From Coriobacteriia bacterium (GTDB lineage Bacteria > Actinomycetota > Coriobacteriia > Anaerosomatales > JAENZW01), in NCBI GenBank assembly GCA_029858605.1, contig JAOUET010000027.1, positions 1-14,054 of the forward strand: a stretch of 14,054 nt of DNA, read 5' to 3'. Shown here one piece after another: positions 1 through 7,108 of the stretch; position 1 is the first letter of the stretch, and each line of letters opens with the position of its first letter. The translations under genes and the position numbers were made by a program. Below the pieces are notes generated by a model that ran no database searches, was not told where the DNA came from, and saw nothing but the letters and a program-made list of their open reading frames with translations.

Positions 1-1
1 C

Positions 2-193
2 TACGTGATGCTAGCCTTCTTTGCCGGCAGTATCCTGCACGTTCTTGCCTTTGTGCTGTCTAGGGTGGTTGGCCGCCCGTTGTCCTCAAAGGCGCCCTTC
101 GGGCCCTCTCTGGCCGTCGCCGGTGTTCTCGCAGCAACCCTTGGACCCGCGATTCTTGGTTGGTACCTGGGGATGCTCGGCGTCACACCATGA
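2..193 (+). CDS. pilD: Prepilin peptidase (A24 family), C-terminal end, partial
   Basis: This is the last 63 codons of a gene that begins upstream of the window, read in the frame starting at base 2 and ending at TGA 191-193. The product is almost wholly hydrophobic, with two membrane-spanning stretches separated by a short basic loop containing KAPFGPSLAVAG. A (K)xPFGP motif followed by an Ala/Gly-rich helix and a closing WYL is what the last helices of bacterial A24 prepilin peptidases look like. The catalytic aspartates (GxGD region) would lie upstream and cannot be checked. The family cleaves the type III leader of prepilins on the cytoplasmic face of the membrane and N-methylates the new N-terminus. 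Three genes with such leaders follow directly, which supports the call. The identification rests on a short fragment plus context; another polytopic membrane protein is possible. Confidence 0.62.
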   Translation, partial: YVMLAFFAGSILHVLAFVLSRVVGRPLSSKAPFGPSLAVAGVLAATLGPAILGWYLGMLGVTP

Positions 194-239
194 CCTGCGT
201 GTTCGCGACGAACGGTCAGGACGGTCAAGTCGCAGGTCA
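191..239. other. Nested inverted repeat between prepilin peptidase and first pilin gene
   Basis: The 119-base stretch between the peptidase stop and the pilV-like start holds no plausible gene. It begins with a 9-base arm TGACCTGCG (191-199, including the stop codon) matched by CGCAGGTCA (231-239). Inside this lies a compact hairpin, GTTCG (201-205) with CGAAC (209-213) around a 3-base loop. No T-run follows, so it is not a typical intrinsic terminator. It could be an mRNA processing or stability element between differentially expressed pilus genes, or chance in GC-rich DNA. Between 240 and 312 I see only a short direct repeat GGGCGCGT (near 276 and 288) and no convincing promoter. Confidence 0.3.
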
Positions 240-312
240 GGAATGCCGATTAAGAAGACGGATGTGTGTGTCTTGGGGCGCGTAAGGGCGCGTCCCGTCG
301 GACTAGGATGTG

Positions 313-1806
313 ATGACGATGCTGCGCGGCGTTTGGGGCGGTCTGCGACATCGTGATGAAGGCTTCAGCGTTCTCGAAGTGGTCCTCGCCGCCTTCGTAC
401 TGTTCTTCGTGTTGACGGCCATGCTGGGGCTCGTCGGCACGACCACGCGCATGAACATGAACGCCCAGGCGCGGAATGCCGTGACCAATGCCGTGAGTTC
501 GCACATCGAGTGGGTACGATCGTTGGACTTCACTCAGGTGGGCATCAGGGGCTCCACACCCGATGCGACCATCGAGCCTCAGTACACCTACACTGTCGAC
601 GGCTACACGATACTGATAGAGAATCAGATTCGTCTCGCGGCCGATGGCACGAAGGAACTCGTCATCACCGCCACAGCTTCTCGTGAAGGCTTCGCGAACA
701 CGACCATGACCACCTTCGCCGCGGTTCGCGACAAGGACGAAGGTCTCACTCACCTGGTCGACTTGGCCGCGGCACCGGTTCTCCGCTTCGGGACCGCAAC
801 ACCGGAAGAGAACGCCGTCGTCTTCGGCTCGTTCCAGAGCGGAGGCTCGTCCTTGTACGTGGACGCACACGCGGAAGCCAAGCACGCCGGTGGCTACATC
901 AGCGACCTGCGCTTCTACTGTTCGGGCGAGCTGCTCCGCGACGGCAGCACGATCTTCGCGAATGTCGCGTCCTGGCAGCCGGCAGTGTCGCCGGCCGATC
1001 AGATGTTCAGGTGGGATACGCGGCAGGTGAACGACTCGGAAGAGTCCGTGATCGAAGACGGCTGGCGGGTAGTGCGAATCATCGCCATCGACGACCTCGG
1101 GAACGAGGCCCAGAAGGATCGCAGGCTCTACGTCGACAACTACAAGCCCGGGAATCCAGGCGTCCCTTCGGCTCAGATATACGACAACACCGAGACCAGG
1201 CTGTCCTGGGCCGAGGCCATGGACGGCACGGACCCAACTGCCAAGTACGAGGTGCAGGTCCGTCAGGTGCTCCATGACGGTAGCGTCACCGCGCCATCCA
1301 GCATCATCGTCTCGGACCCGGCCTACCTCTACTACGGCACATCGTGCAGTAGGTATGTGGCCACGGTGCGGGCGGGCTCGCCGCGGAACCTGTGGAGCGA
1401 CTTCGTGGACATGACGCACCCGTTCATGACGCGAGCGCTGCTGACGGGAACGAGCACCACGGTCTACGCGGGGCGAAACCAGACGCGGACTTCGACCACC
1501 GAGCTTTACATCTCGGTCACCCCTCCGAACTTCGGCACGACAGGAGTTCGCTACGACCTCTACCGCAGCACCGATCCCGCATCGATGGGCGATACGCCGT
1601 ACAAGTCCGACATCGGTCCGACATACAACGAAGTCATCGTGAAGACGGTCGGGAAGTTCGGTGTGCCCGACCCGTGGCACTACCAGTACAAGATAACGTT
1701 CGTCGCCTTGGGTCCCGGAGGCGGGGAAGAGGAAGTCATCTGGTCGAATGTCGCCGGACCGATCGCAGTCAGTGGTACGGCCCCGATGGGAGTTGCCCTG
1801 TGGTGA
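313..1806 (+). CDS. PilV-like type IV minor prepilin with Ig/fibronectin-like ectodomain
   Basis: From ATG 313 the product has 497 residues. It opens with a short basic leader ending RHRDEG (Gly17) and then FSVLEVVLAAFVLFFVLTA, a classic type III prepilin signal: Gly at -1, Phe at +1, Glu at +5 (residue 22), then a roughly 20-residue hydrophobic helix. Prepilin peptidase should cleave after Gly17. The mature protein is about three times the size of a usual PilV. After the pilin part (to about 140), residues about 155-277 end in a strand pattern with IIAIDDLGNEA and LYVDN, typical of bacterial Ig-like domains. Residues about 285-368 (TRLSWAEA, YEVQVRQV) and about 380-490 (VRYDLYRST, YQYKITFVA) look like fibronectin type III folds. 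The domain calls are read from strand patterns only. GTG 310 and ATG 319 are alternative in-frame starts; AGGA at 305-308 is the only weak ribosome site. The stop overlaps the next start (GTGA). It is likely an adhesive or tip-proximal minor pilin. Confidence 0.85.
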   Translation: MTMLRGVWGGLRHRDEGFSVLEVVLAAFVLFFVLTAMLGLVGTTTRMNMNAQARNAVTNAVSSHIEWVRSLDFTQVGIRGSTPDATIEPQYTYTVDGYTILIENQIRLAADGTKELVITATASREGFANTTMTTFAAVRDKDEGLTHLVDLAAAPVLRFGTATPEENAVVFGSFQSGGSSLYVDAHAEAKHAGGYISDLRFYCSGELLRDGSTIFANVASWQPAVSPADQMFRWDTRQVNDSEESVIEDGWRVVRIIAIDDLGNEAQKDRRLYVDNYKPGNPGVPSAQIYDNTETRLSWAEAMDGTDPTAKYEVQVRQVLHDGSVTAPSSIIVSDPAYLYYGTSCSRYVATVRAGSPRNLWSDFVDMTHPFMTRALLTGTSTTVYAGRNQTRTSTTELYISVTPPNFGTTGVRYDLYRSTDPASMGDTPYKSDIGPTYNEVIVKTVGKFGVPDPWHYQYKITFVALGPGGGEEEVIWSNVAGPIAVSGTAPMGVALW

Positions 1807-2378
1807 ACGGGCGGCTGACAGACGACAGGGGCTTCTCCCTCACCGAGCTGATAGTCGTTCTGACGCTGCTCGGCATAGTGCTCGGCGTTTCGTACGGCGG
1901 ACTCATCGCGGTCTATCGAGCTCGAGATGTCAGCGATCGCCACGCGCTGATCGCCAACGAGATCGGCAACCCTCTCGCCACATTCGAGAAGATGCTTACG
2001 CAGGCCACCTACGTTGATGCAGCCGGTCCCTATTCGGTCAGCTTCCGAAGCGACCGCGACAACGACAACGTGCAGGAACGCAACCTGATCGAAGCGACGG
2101 CAGATGGGCACCTTAGGCATCGCGTGTGGCTGGTGGACGCACTCGGTAACAACACCAGCCTCGAATACGACGCTACGTGGTCTGACAACAATGTGAACGT
2201 CGCCAGGAGTCAGCCCCTCTTTCAGTACTCGGGGGACACCGACGACGACGGAACGATGGAGCCTCTGATAGGCATCATCGATCCCCAGCAAGTGCAGTAT
2301 GTCGATGTCGTCGTGGTCATCGAGTATGACGGGCGCGACTACAGCGACGAACGCTCCGCGTTCATGAGGAACCGGTAG
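1803..2378 (+). CDS. PilW-like type IV minor prepilin with acidic Ca-type loops
   Basis: The start is GTG 1803, overlapping the previous stop by four bases (GTGA), with GGGAG at 1788-1792 as ribosome site; GTG 1800 is an equivalent choice. The 191-residue product starts with a 10-residue leader ending DDRG, followed by FSLTELIVVLTLLGIVLGVS, so it has Gly at -1, Phe at +1 and Glu at +5 (residue 15). Cleavage after Gly10 would give a pilin-sized mature protein of about 181 residues with one N-terminal helix and a soluble beta-rich head. Two acidic segments in the head fit the DxDxDxxxE spacing of EF-hand-like loops: DRDNDNVQE (residues 84-92) and DTDDDGTME (145-153). Position in the order V-W-X and the pilin signal support a minor pilin that primes or decorates the pilus. 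I infer the PilW-like label from gene order, not from recognisable family sequence. Confidence 0.85.
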   Translation: MNGRLTDDRGFSLTELIVVLTLLGIVLGVSYGGLIAVYRARDVSDRHALIANEIGNPLATFEKMLTQATYVDAAGPYSVSFRSDRDNDNVQERNLIEATADGHLRHRVWLVDALGNNTSLEYDATWSDNNVNVARSQPLFQYSGDTDDDGTMEPLIGIIDPQQVQYVDVVVVIEYDGRDYSDERSAFMRNR

Positions 2379-2398
2379 CGTCGATGGGAGAGTCGCGG

Positions 2399-3814
2399 AT
2401 GAACGCGTTCTACAGGCGTGACGACGGGTTCGCGATGGTCGCCGTCATGGGCATCATCGCACTGATCACCGTGATCGCGATCGCTGGCTTCTTCCTCGCA
2501 AACCAGGTTCTTTCCGAATCCCAGCGCGTGGAAGACGAGAGCAAGGCGTTCCAGGTTGCGCAGTCGGGACTCGACAGGGAGCTGGCAACGTTCAACCCGT
2601 CCGCGATAGTCGGCGGATCCTACTCGAAGCAAGGTTCGACGCCCGACGGAGTCTACACGGTCGAGGCGCGCCAGCTGGGCGGCTTCGAGTACATGATGAC
2701 TTCGACCGGTGTGGCCGAGGGTCGCACCGAGAGCGTGACGCAGCGCTTCTACTACATCGACCTGTGGAACATGAACATCGGCGCAGGCGAGCAAGCCGCG
2801 CTTGGAGGTGGCCGAGGATGGAACGGCAACGCAAGCATCACGGGTCCCCTGTACATCCGGGGCACTCTGGATTGGGCGGCGAATGGCGCCTACGAGGCGG
2901 GGCCGCTCTTCATCCGTGACGGGGACCTCAACGTGACCGGAAGCGGAGAGCTCGGGAAGGTCAGCCCTATCGACCTCTTCCTCACGGGATCGATTGTGGG
3001 CAAGACAACGCAGGTCTACTACAAGAGCCTGTCGTCATCGGTGCCGGATATCACGCTGCCGTGGGTGGACGACTACTACATGGACGAGATGCTTCGGCGG
3101 GCTGTCGACGAGTCGGTGGACAACATCATGGGCAGCCCTGCTCGATCGACCGTTGCGAACGATGAGTGTTCGGGCGCCGATCCGACGACGTATGCAGGAG
3201 TCAGGGCCGCTGGTGCCTCGGACTACTACAAGTCGATCGGCGACGGGACCGGTAGGGCGGCGCTTGGCGCCGGCGTGAACGACCTTTCAATCGATATGTC
3301 CTCGTTCGGCAGGTGGGACGACGGGCTCGGCACATGGTATCCGGCAGGCTCGGGCCTGCACGATGATTTCGCATACGACGTTGGGACCGGAACACTGTAC
3401 GTCGAAGGGACAGTGTTCATCGACGGCAATCTCGAGATCGGGCCGCTGGTGAGGCAGTACGTGGGCAACGGGACGCTCGTCGTCAACGGAAACGTGTTCG
3501 TGGCCGGGCGCTTGCAGCCGGTTTCAGGGCAGGATGCACTCGGCGTCGTAGGCCCGGGCGATGTGACGATCGGCAAGGGCATCCACGGTCACGAGTGGCC
3601 CGCGTTCATGCAGGGCGCGATCTTCGCCAACGGGACTATCGGGCTGTACCACACGGGCACGGACTACGTGGGGTCGATCCTCGGCGGGACCATCTACGGC
3701 GACAAGCCGGAGATCTCCTTGACGACGGACCCGACATTGCCCGGCCGTCTTCCGGAAAGCCTGCCCGGTGCCGGAGGCGGTATCGTGTTTCCGGGCACCT
3801 GGACGCGAGACTAG
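2399..3814 (+). CDS. PilX/GspK-like large minor prepilin with Gly-rich beta body
   Basis: I start it at ATG 2399 because GGGAGAG (2386-2392) lies six bases upstream; ATG 2384 in the same frame has no such site. The 471-residue product has leader MNAFYRRDDG followed by FAMVAVMGIIALITVIAIAG. Gly at -1 and the hydrophobic helix fit a type III signal, but mature position 5 is Ala rather than Glu, as is common in the PilX/GspK group that caps the filament. Residues about 40-120 continue the pilin head. From about 125 on the protein is rich in Gly, Asn, Asp and Thr with repeated short strands such as LYIRGTLDW, LFIRDGDLNVTG, LYVEGTVFIDGNLEIG and LVVNGNVFVAGRL, suggesting a beta-helix or stacked beta-strand body. 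There is a single Cys (257). It follows the PilW-like gene by 20 bases. It probably belongs to the tip-priming complex with the two upstream pilins. Confidence 0.82.
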   Translation: MNAFYRRDDGFAMVAVMGIIALITVIAIAGFFLANQVLSESQRVEDESKAFQVAQSGLDRELATFNPSAIVGGSYSKQGSTPDGVYTVEARQLGGFEYMMTSTGVAEGRTESVTQRFYYIDLWNMNIGAGEQAALGGGRGWNGNASITGPLYIRGTLDWAANGAYEAGPLFIRDGDLNVTGSGELGKVSPIDLFLTGSIVGKTTQVYYKSLSSSVPDITLPWVDDYYMDEMLRRAVDESVDNIMGSPARSTVANDECSGADPTTYAGVRAAGASDYYKSIGDGTGRAALGAGVNDLSIDMSSFGRWDDGLGTWYPAGSGLHDDFAYDVGTGTLYVEGTVFIDGNLEIGPLVRQYVGNGTLVVNGNVFVAGRLQPVSGQDALGVVGPGDVTIGKGIHGHEWPAFMQGAIFANGTIGLYHTGTDYVGSILGGTIYGDKPEISLTTDPTLPGRLPESLPGAGGGIVFPGTWTRD

Positions 3815-3821
3815 CGGAGTA

Positions 3822-3849
3822 TTGCGGGAGTTGCCTGTTGTGATAGAAT
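3822..3849 (+). promoter_or_regulatory. Promoter for pilM operon, extended -10
   Basis: TTGCGG (3822-3827) and TAGAAT (3844-3849) are separated by 16 bases, and the -10 is preceded by TG one base before it (TGATAGAAT), an extended -10 arrangement. It lies in the 107-base gap between the PilX-like gene and pilM, about 70 bases before the pilM start. An inverted repeat GCGGGA (3824-3829)/TCCCGC (3850-3855) brackets the -35/-10 spacer and -10 box. The remaining leader (3856-3908) holds no ORF or clear structure. Confidence 0.5.
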
Positions 3850-3921
3850 TCCCGCTGGGAGTGCATTGTAGCAGTCAGTCGAAGTAGTGGTCGCAGCAAG
3901 TGTAGTAGAAGGGGGCTCCTG

Positions 3922-5055
3922 TTGGGCATCTTCTCCCTCGGCTCCTCTGTGATGCCCATCGGTCTCGATATCGGGACCGATCACGTGCGAGCCGCACAGC
4001 TCAAGCCCTCCGGTGCTGGCCTGTCTCTCGTCGGCTACGGCCTCGTCAACATGCCCATGGGATCCGTGGTCGAAGGCGAGATCGTCGATGTCGACGCAGT
4101 CTCTTCGGCTATCCGAGAACTGTGGCGCCATTCCTCGGTTCACGGGAAGGATGTCATCATCGGCGTCTCCAACCAGAAGGTGGTCGTGCGTCTAATCGAC
4201 CTGCCCTTTATGGAGCGCGATGAACTCGAAGGCGCTATCCAGTACCAGGCTCAAGACTACATCCCGATTCCCGTGGAAGACGCCATTCTGGATTTCCACA
4301 TCATCGGTGACTACATGACGCCCGCCGACGAGCACATGATGGAGGTGCTGCTCGTCGCCGCGCAGCGCGACATGATCGAGAGCGCCGTGCAGGCAGTGGA
4401 GGGTGCGGGTCTCAGGCTCGCCCAGATCGATCTCACTTCGTTCGCGATCGTCCGTGCTGCTCTTGGCGCCGGCACTGCGATCCTGCCGGGCGAGGAAGAA
4501 GAGGCGGGGGAGGCAACCGGTGTCATCCACATCTCCTCGGGGCTGACCAACATCGCCGTCGTCGAGAGGGGCGTCCCGCGATTCACGCGAGTCTCCTCGA
4601 TTGCCGGCGGTCAGTTCTCGCAAGCCATCGCCAACGTGCTGAACCTCACGTTTGACGAGGCCGAGGAGTTGAAGATCCGCGCTGGTCTGCCGGACATCGA
4701 GACCGGGACGCAGCCTTTGGGCCCCGAGGGGGATCTGGGTACTCAGCAGCTCCAGGTGGCCCAGGATGCGCTCGAGCGGGAGGTCAACAAGTTCATTGCT
4801 GAAGTGCGTCGTTCATTGGACTACTACCTCACACAGGCGACACAGATTCGTACCATCCGCAAGATATACATGACGGGCAGCGGTGCTCAGCTGAGCAACA
4901 TGGCTGCCTATCTGGAGAAGGGTCTGCAGGCGGAAGTGGTGCTGACCGACGGCGTCAGCCATGTGACGGTTGCCCCGGGTGCCCAGCAGGCCGCCATGGC
5001 GGATCGCATGGGCGCTGCGCCTGCGGTCGGCCTGGCGATGGGGGGTGCGACCTGA
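3922..5055 (+). CDS. pilM: Type IV pilus assembly protein PilM (actin-like ATPase)
   Basis: This 377-residue protein is cytoplasmic and actin-like. It binds ATP and the N-terminal tail of PilN, linking the pilus alignment complex to the cytoplasm. The nucleotide-binding signature IGLDIGTDHVRAAQL (13-27) and a second glycine-rich loop MTGSGAQLSNM (317-327) are visible. The family segment YQAQDYIPIPVEDAILDF (about 108-125) is also recognisable. Length is close to the usual 350-380. The start is TTG 3922: AAGGGGG (3909-3915) lies six bases upstream, and this start places the LDIG motif at the normal distance from the N-terminus. The next in-frame candidates (GTG 3949, ATG 3952) would cut into the motif region. 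A rare start codon on the first gene may hold its translation down. pilN follows one base after the stop. Confidence 0.93.
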   Translation: MGIFSLGSSVMPIGLDIGTDHVRAAQLKPSGAGLSLVGYGLVNMPMGSVVEGEIVDVDAVSSAIRELWRHSSVHGKDVIIGVSNQKVVVRLIDLPFMERDELEGAIQYQAQDYIPIPVEDAILDFHIIGDYMTPADEHMMEVLLVAAQRDMIESAVQAVEGAGLRLAQIDLTSFAIVRAALGAGTAILPGEEEEAGEATGVIHISSGLTNIAVVERGVPRFTRVSSIAGGQFSQAIANVLNLTFDEAEELKIRAGLPDIETGTQPLGPEGDLGTQQLQVAQDALEREVNKFIAEVRRSLDYYLTQATQIRTIRKIYMTGSGAQLSNMAAYLEKGLQAEVVLTDGVSHVTVAPGAQQAAMADRMGAAPAVGLAMGGAT

Positions 5056-5056
5056 C

Positions 5057-5716
5057 ATGGTGCGCATCAACCTGCTTCCTCGTGAGATAACCGAGAAGAG
5101 GAAGTTCGAGAACGCCATCGTCTACGTGTTTGTGGTCGCGGGTGTGCTGGTCGTCCTCATCGTAGCCGTGTGGTTGATTCTCTTCGTGCAGGTTCAGGGC
5201 AAGCGCGACCTCCTGCAGACGCAGGAGCAACGTGCGTCGATTGCGCTTCAGACCGCCGAGGACTACCGCATCTTTGAAGAACGCGAGGAGAGTTTGAGGG
5301 CGCGCTCCGAGGTTGCCAAGGTAGCGCTGGCGCAACGAATCGACTGGGGACGTCTCACGAACGAGCTGTCACTGGTGCTGCCGTCGGACACTTGGCTCGA
5401 TCGCCTGCGGGGAACCGAAGCCCAAAGCGCCGATGAAGACCCGTACCTTCGTCTCGAGGGCGGTGCGCTCGATAGCCCGCTGGACATCCCCGACATGGGA
5501 TTCAAGAGCGTGGCGAAGACACTCGCCAGACTCGCGGAACTCGAGCAGATCACAGATGTGTGGCTTGGAAACGCAGCCAGAAACACGGATGACGAGAAGG
5601 AAACTACCTACATTCAATTCGTGATCGAGGCCGATGTAGTGCTGCCAGACGCGCCTGCCACAGGCGGCGCCGCAGCGAGTTCTGTCCCGCCGCCCCCGAA
5701 CTCGACTGGCCAGTAG
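5057..5716 (+). CDS. pilN: Type IV pilus assembly protein PilN
   Basis: This 219-residue bitopic membrane protein starts at ATG 5057, one base after the pilM stop, so translation is probably coupled; a run of six G (5040-5045) may serve as ribosome site. The N-terminus MVRINLLPRE carries the INLLP motif that docks into PilM. A transmembrane helix follows at about 20-44. A coiled-coil-prone stretch (about 45-100, rich in E, R, Q, A) leads into a ferredoxin-like extracellular domain containing NELSLVLPSDTWLDRLRG and ending with a strand around 195-205. This is the family's normal order and length. The C-terminus is a low-complexity tail with four consecutive prolines (211-214), a strong ribosome-stalling motif relieved by EF-P. 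PilN pairs with PilO to form the membrane-spanning alignment scaffold. Confidence 0.93.
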   Translation: MVRINLLPREITEKRKFENAIVYVFVVAGVLVVLIVAVWLILFVQVQGKRDLLQTQEQRASIALQTAEDYRIFEEREESLRARSEVAKVALAQRIDWGRLTNELSLVLPSDTWLDRLRGTEAQSADEDPYLRLEGGALDSPLDIPDMGFKSVAKTLARLAELEQITDVWLGNAARNTDDEKETTYIQFVIEADVVLPDAPATGGAAASSVPPPPNSTGQ

Positions 5717-5732
5717 TGGATAGGTCCCCAGC

Positions 5733-6428
5733 ATGAGACTGACATCACAACACAAGCTCTACATTGCCATCGCGGTGGGCGTGGTGCTCAGTGCCGCCCT
5801 CATCGCGGTGTTGATCGTGCCTCAGATAACGGCCATGGGCGAGCTCGACGATCAGATCAAACAGGCCGACAGAAGCATCCAGGACAACGAGAACCTGTTG
5901 AAGAGCAGGCAGGAGGCCAAGCAGCGAGCTGCTGTGACCGACATCGAGCTTATGCGCCTTGCGAACCAGGTACCGGAGTCCCCCGAACTCCCGTCCCTCA
6001 TCATCGAGCTCCAGGACATTGTGAACGAGTCTGGTCTCGAGTTCGTGGACATAGTGCCTGCCGATCCTGCGGCCGGTTCTGACGAGAACACGGAAGACGA
6101 TGAGACCGCTCTCTACTGGACTGCCCAATTCGACCTGACGGTTCGCGGCACGTGGCAGGACACGGTAGACCTCCTGCAGCGAATTCGACGTCTGACGCGC
6201 CAGCTGCGCGTGGAGGGCATCGAGGTGTATCGTCTCGAGGAGCAGGAACTCGACACGATCCAGGCCCTGGGGATTCGCATTCCAAGCGGCAACGTCACAG
6301 CCTCGAGCGGCACGGAGCAGATCAAGCGTCCCCATGTTGTGGTAGAGACGCGCATCGCCGTTGAGGCGTACCACATCCCTTCGGAACCGCCACCCGGGGC
6401 ACAGGTTGCTCCGGCGCCGAGCCAGTGA
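5733..6428 (+). CDS. pilO: Type IV pilus assembly protein PilO
   Basis: This 231-residue bitopic membrane protein starts at ATG 5733, with GGATAGG (5718-5724) eight bases upstream and 16 bases after pilN. A short basic cytoplasmic end (MRLTSQHK) precedes a membrane helix (about 9-31). A coiled coil (about 35-75) and a ferredoxin-like domain follow. The segment LPSLIIELQDIVNESGLEFVDI (about 86-107) is the typical PilO pattern linking the two. An acidic insertion (about 115-125, SDENTEDDE) interrupts the soluble domain, and the C-terminal tail contains PPP (219-221) and further prolines. PilO forms heterodimers with PilN and regulates pilus extension and retraction. Identity rests on topology, this segment and the pilM-pilN-pilO order. 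Confidence 0.9.
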   Translation: MRLTSQHKLYIAIAVGVVLSAALIAVLIVPQITAMGELDDQIKQADRSIQDNENLLKSRQEAKQRAAVTDIELMRLANQVPESPELPSLIIELQDIVNESGLEFVDIVPADPAAGSDENTEDDETALYWTAQFDLTVRGTWQDTVDLLQRIRRLTRQLRVEGIEVYRLEEQELDTIQALGIRIPSGNVTASSGTEQIKRPHVVVETRIAVEAYHIPSEPPPGAQVAPAPSQ

Positions 6429-6449
6429 TTCGCGGATGAGGAGACGCAA

Positions 6450-7106
6450 GTGGTTGACGGCTTGACACCCCAGGATCCCCTGCAGACGGACAGCATGCCG
6501 CTTCCCGTCGTGGAATCCCCTCAGGGCGGCTTCTTCACGACGCCAACTGGGCGCATCATTGCCATCGCAGGGGCTGTGATCGCGCTCTTGCTGGTAGTCG
6601 GCGTGGCCGGGTACTTCCTCCTGCCCGGACTGTTCGGCGAGGACGACGGCGCGCAAACGACTGCGACAGGGCCTACAGCGCCGGGTTCTCAATCGGCTAC
6701 GGGGACTGCCGCTGGCGTGAACGACTTCCCGCACGAGGCGGACGTCGTCCCCTACAGCGATGTCTTCACGTTCCGGGATGTCTTCCACTCTCTGTTGCCG
6801 GATGCGCCTCCGGAGGAGTCCACGGATGTGCCGGGCACGACACCGGGCACCACGCCTGGCACCACTCCCGACACGACGGGAACGCCTGATGTCAGCGACA
6901 ACACCCTCTACCTGCAAGACGTTGTCGTGGTCGATGGCGTCGCGTACGCATACCTTCTCTGGAACGGCCAGGAGTACGTGCTTGCCGAAGGAGAATCCAT
7001 TCCGAACACGCCGTGGCAGGTACTCTCTATCGCCGAGAACTCAGTCGTCATGCTCTACGGTGACGTTCAAGTCACTCTCACTGTAGGCCAGGGCGTCACG
7101 AAGTAG
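6450..7106 (+). CDS. PilP/GspC-like pilus alignment protein
   Basis: The start is GTG 6450 with GAGGAG (6438-6443) six bases upstream, 21 bases after pilO. The 218-residue product has a 34-residue polar cytoplasmic end and one membrane helix (about 35-60). A disordered Thr/Pro/Gly/Asp-rich external linker follows (about 64-150) with PGTT repeats at 128-143. A compact C-terminal domain (about 152-218) is built of short strands (LYLQDVVVVDGVAYAYLLWN, YVLAEGESIP, WQVLSIAENSVVMLYG, VQVTLTVGQG). This domain resembles the homology region shared by PilP and GspC, where inner-membrane scaffolds touch the secretin. No lipobox is present, unlike proteobacterial PilP, which is a lipoprotein. The position directly after pilM-N-O is the pilP slot. 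I infer a PilP-like role; its partner in a cell that may lack a secretin is unknown. Confidence 0.65.
   Translation: MVDGLTPQDPLQTDSMPLPVVESPQGGFFTTPTGRIIAIAGAVIALLLVVGVAGYFLLPGLFGEDDGAQTTATGPTAPGSQSATGTAAGVNDFPHEADVVPYSDVFTFRDVFHSLLPDAPPEESTDVPGTTPGTTPGTTPDTTGTPDVSDNTLYLQDVVVVDGVAYAYLLWNGQEYVLAEGESIPNTPWQVLSIAENSVVMLYGDVQVTLTVGQGVTK
6831..6878 (+). repeat. Four 12-base tandem units coding P-G/D-T-T linker
   Basis: Four consecutive 12-base units encode PGTT, PGTT, PGTT and PDTT. The codons are varied (for example CCG GGC ACG ACA, then CCG GGC ACC ACG), so the repeat is older than a recent slippage event, though length variation between strains is plausible. It lies in the flexible linker between the membrane helix and the C-terminal domain of the PilP-like protein. 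Confidence 0.75.
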
Positions 7107-7108
7107 AC

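Noticed and set aside
194..312. c-di-GMP riboswitch ahead of the pilin genes
   Set aside because: T4P operons in some Gram-positives have one, but the conserved GEMM core and its tetraloop-receptor pattern are not visible here.
250..1680. 476-codon minus-strand open frame opposite the PilV-like gene
   Set aside because: The sense frame has a clear prepilin signal and domain-like strands; the antisense product is low-complexity and Arg/His-rich.
1392..1802. Upstream part of the PilW-like frame within the PilV-like gene
   Set aside because: Not protein-like, and a prepilin leader must be short; GTG 1803 gives a 10-residue leader.
5745..6917. 390-codon minus-strand open frame opposite pilO and the PilP-like gene
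   Set aside because: It spans two sense genes and their intergenic ribosome site and has no recognisable motif; shadow of codon bias.
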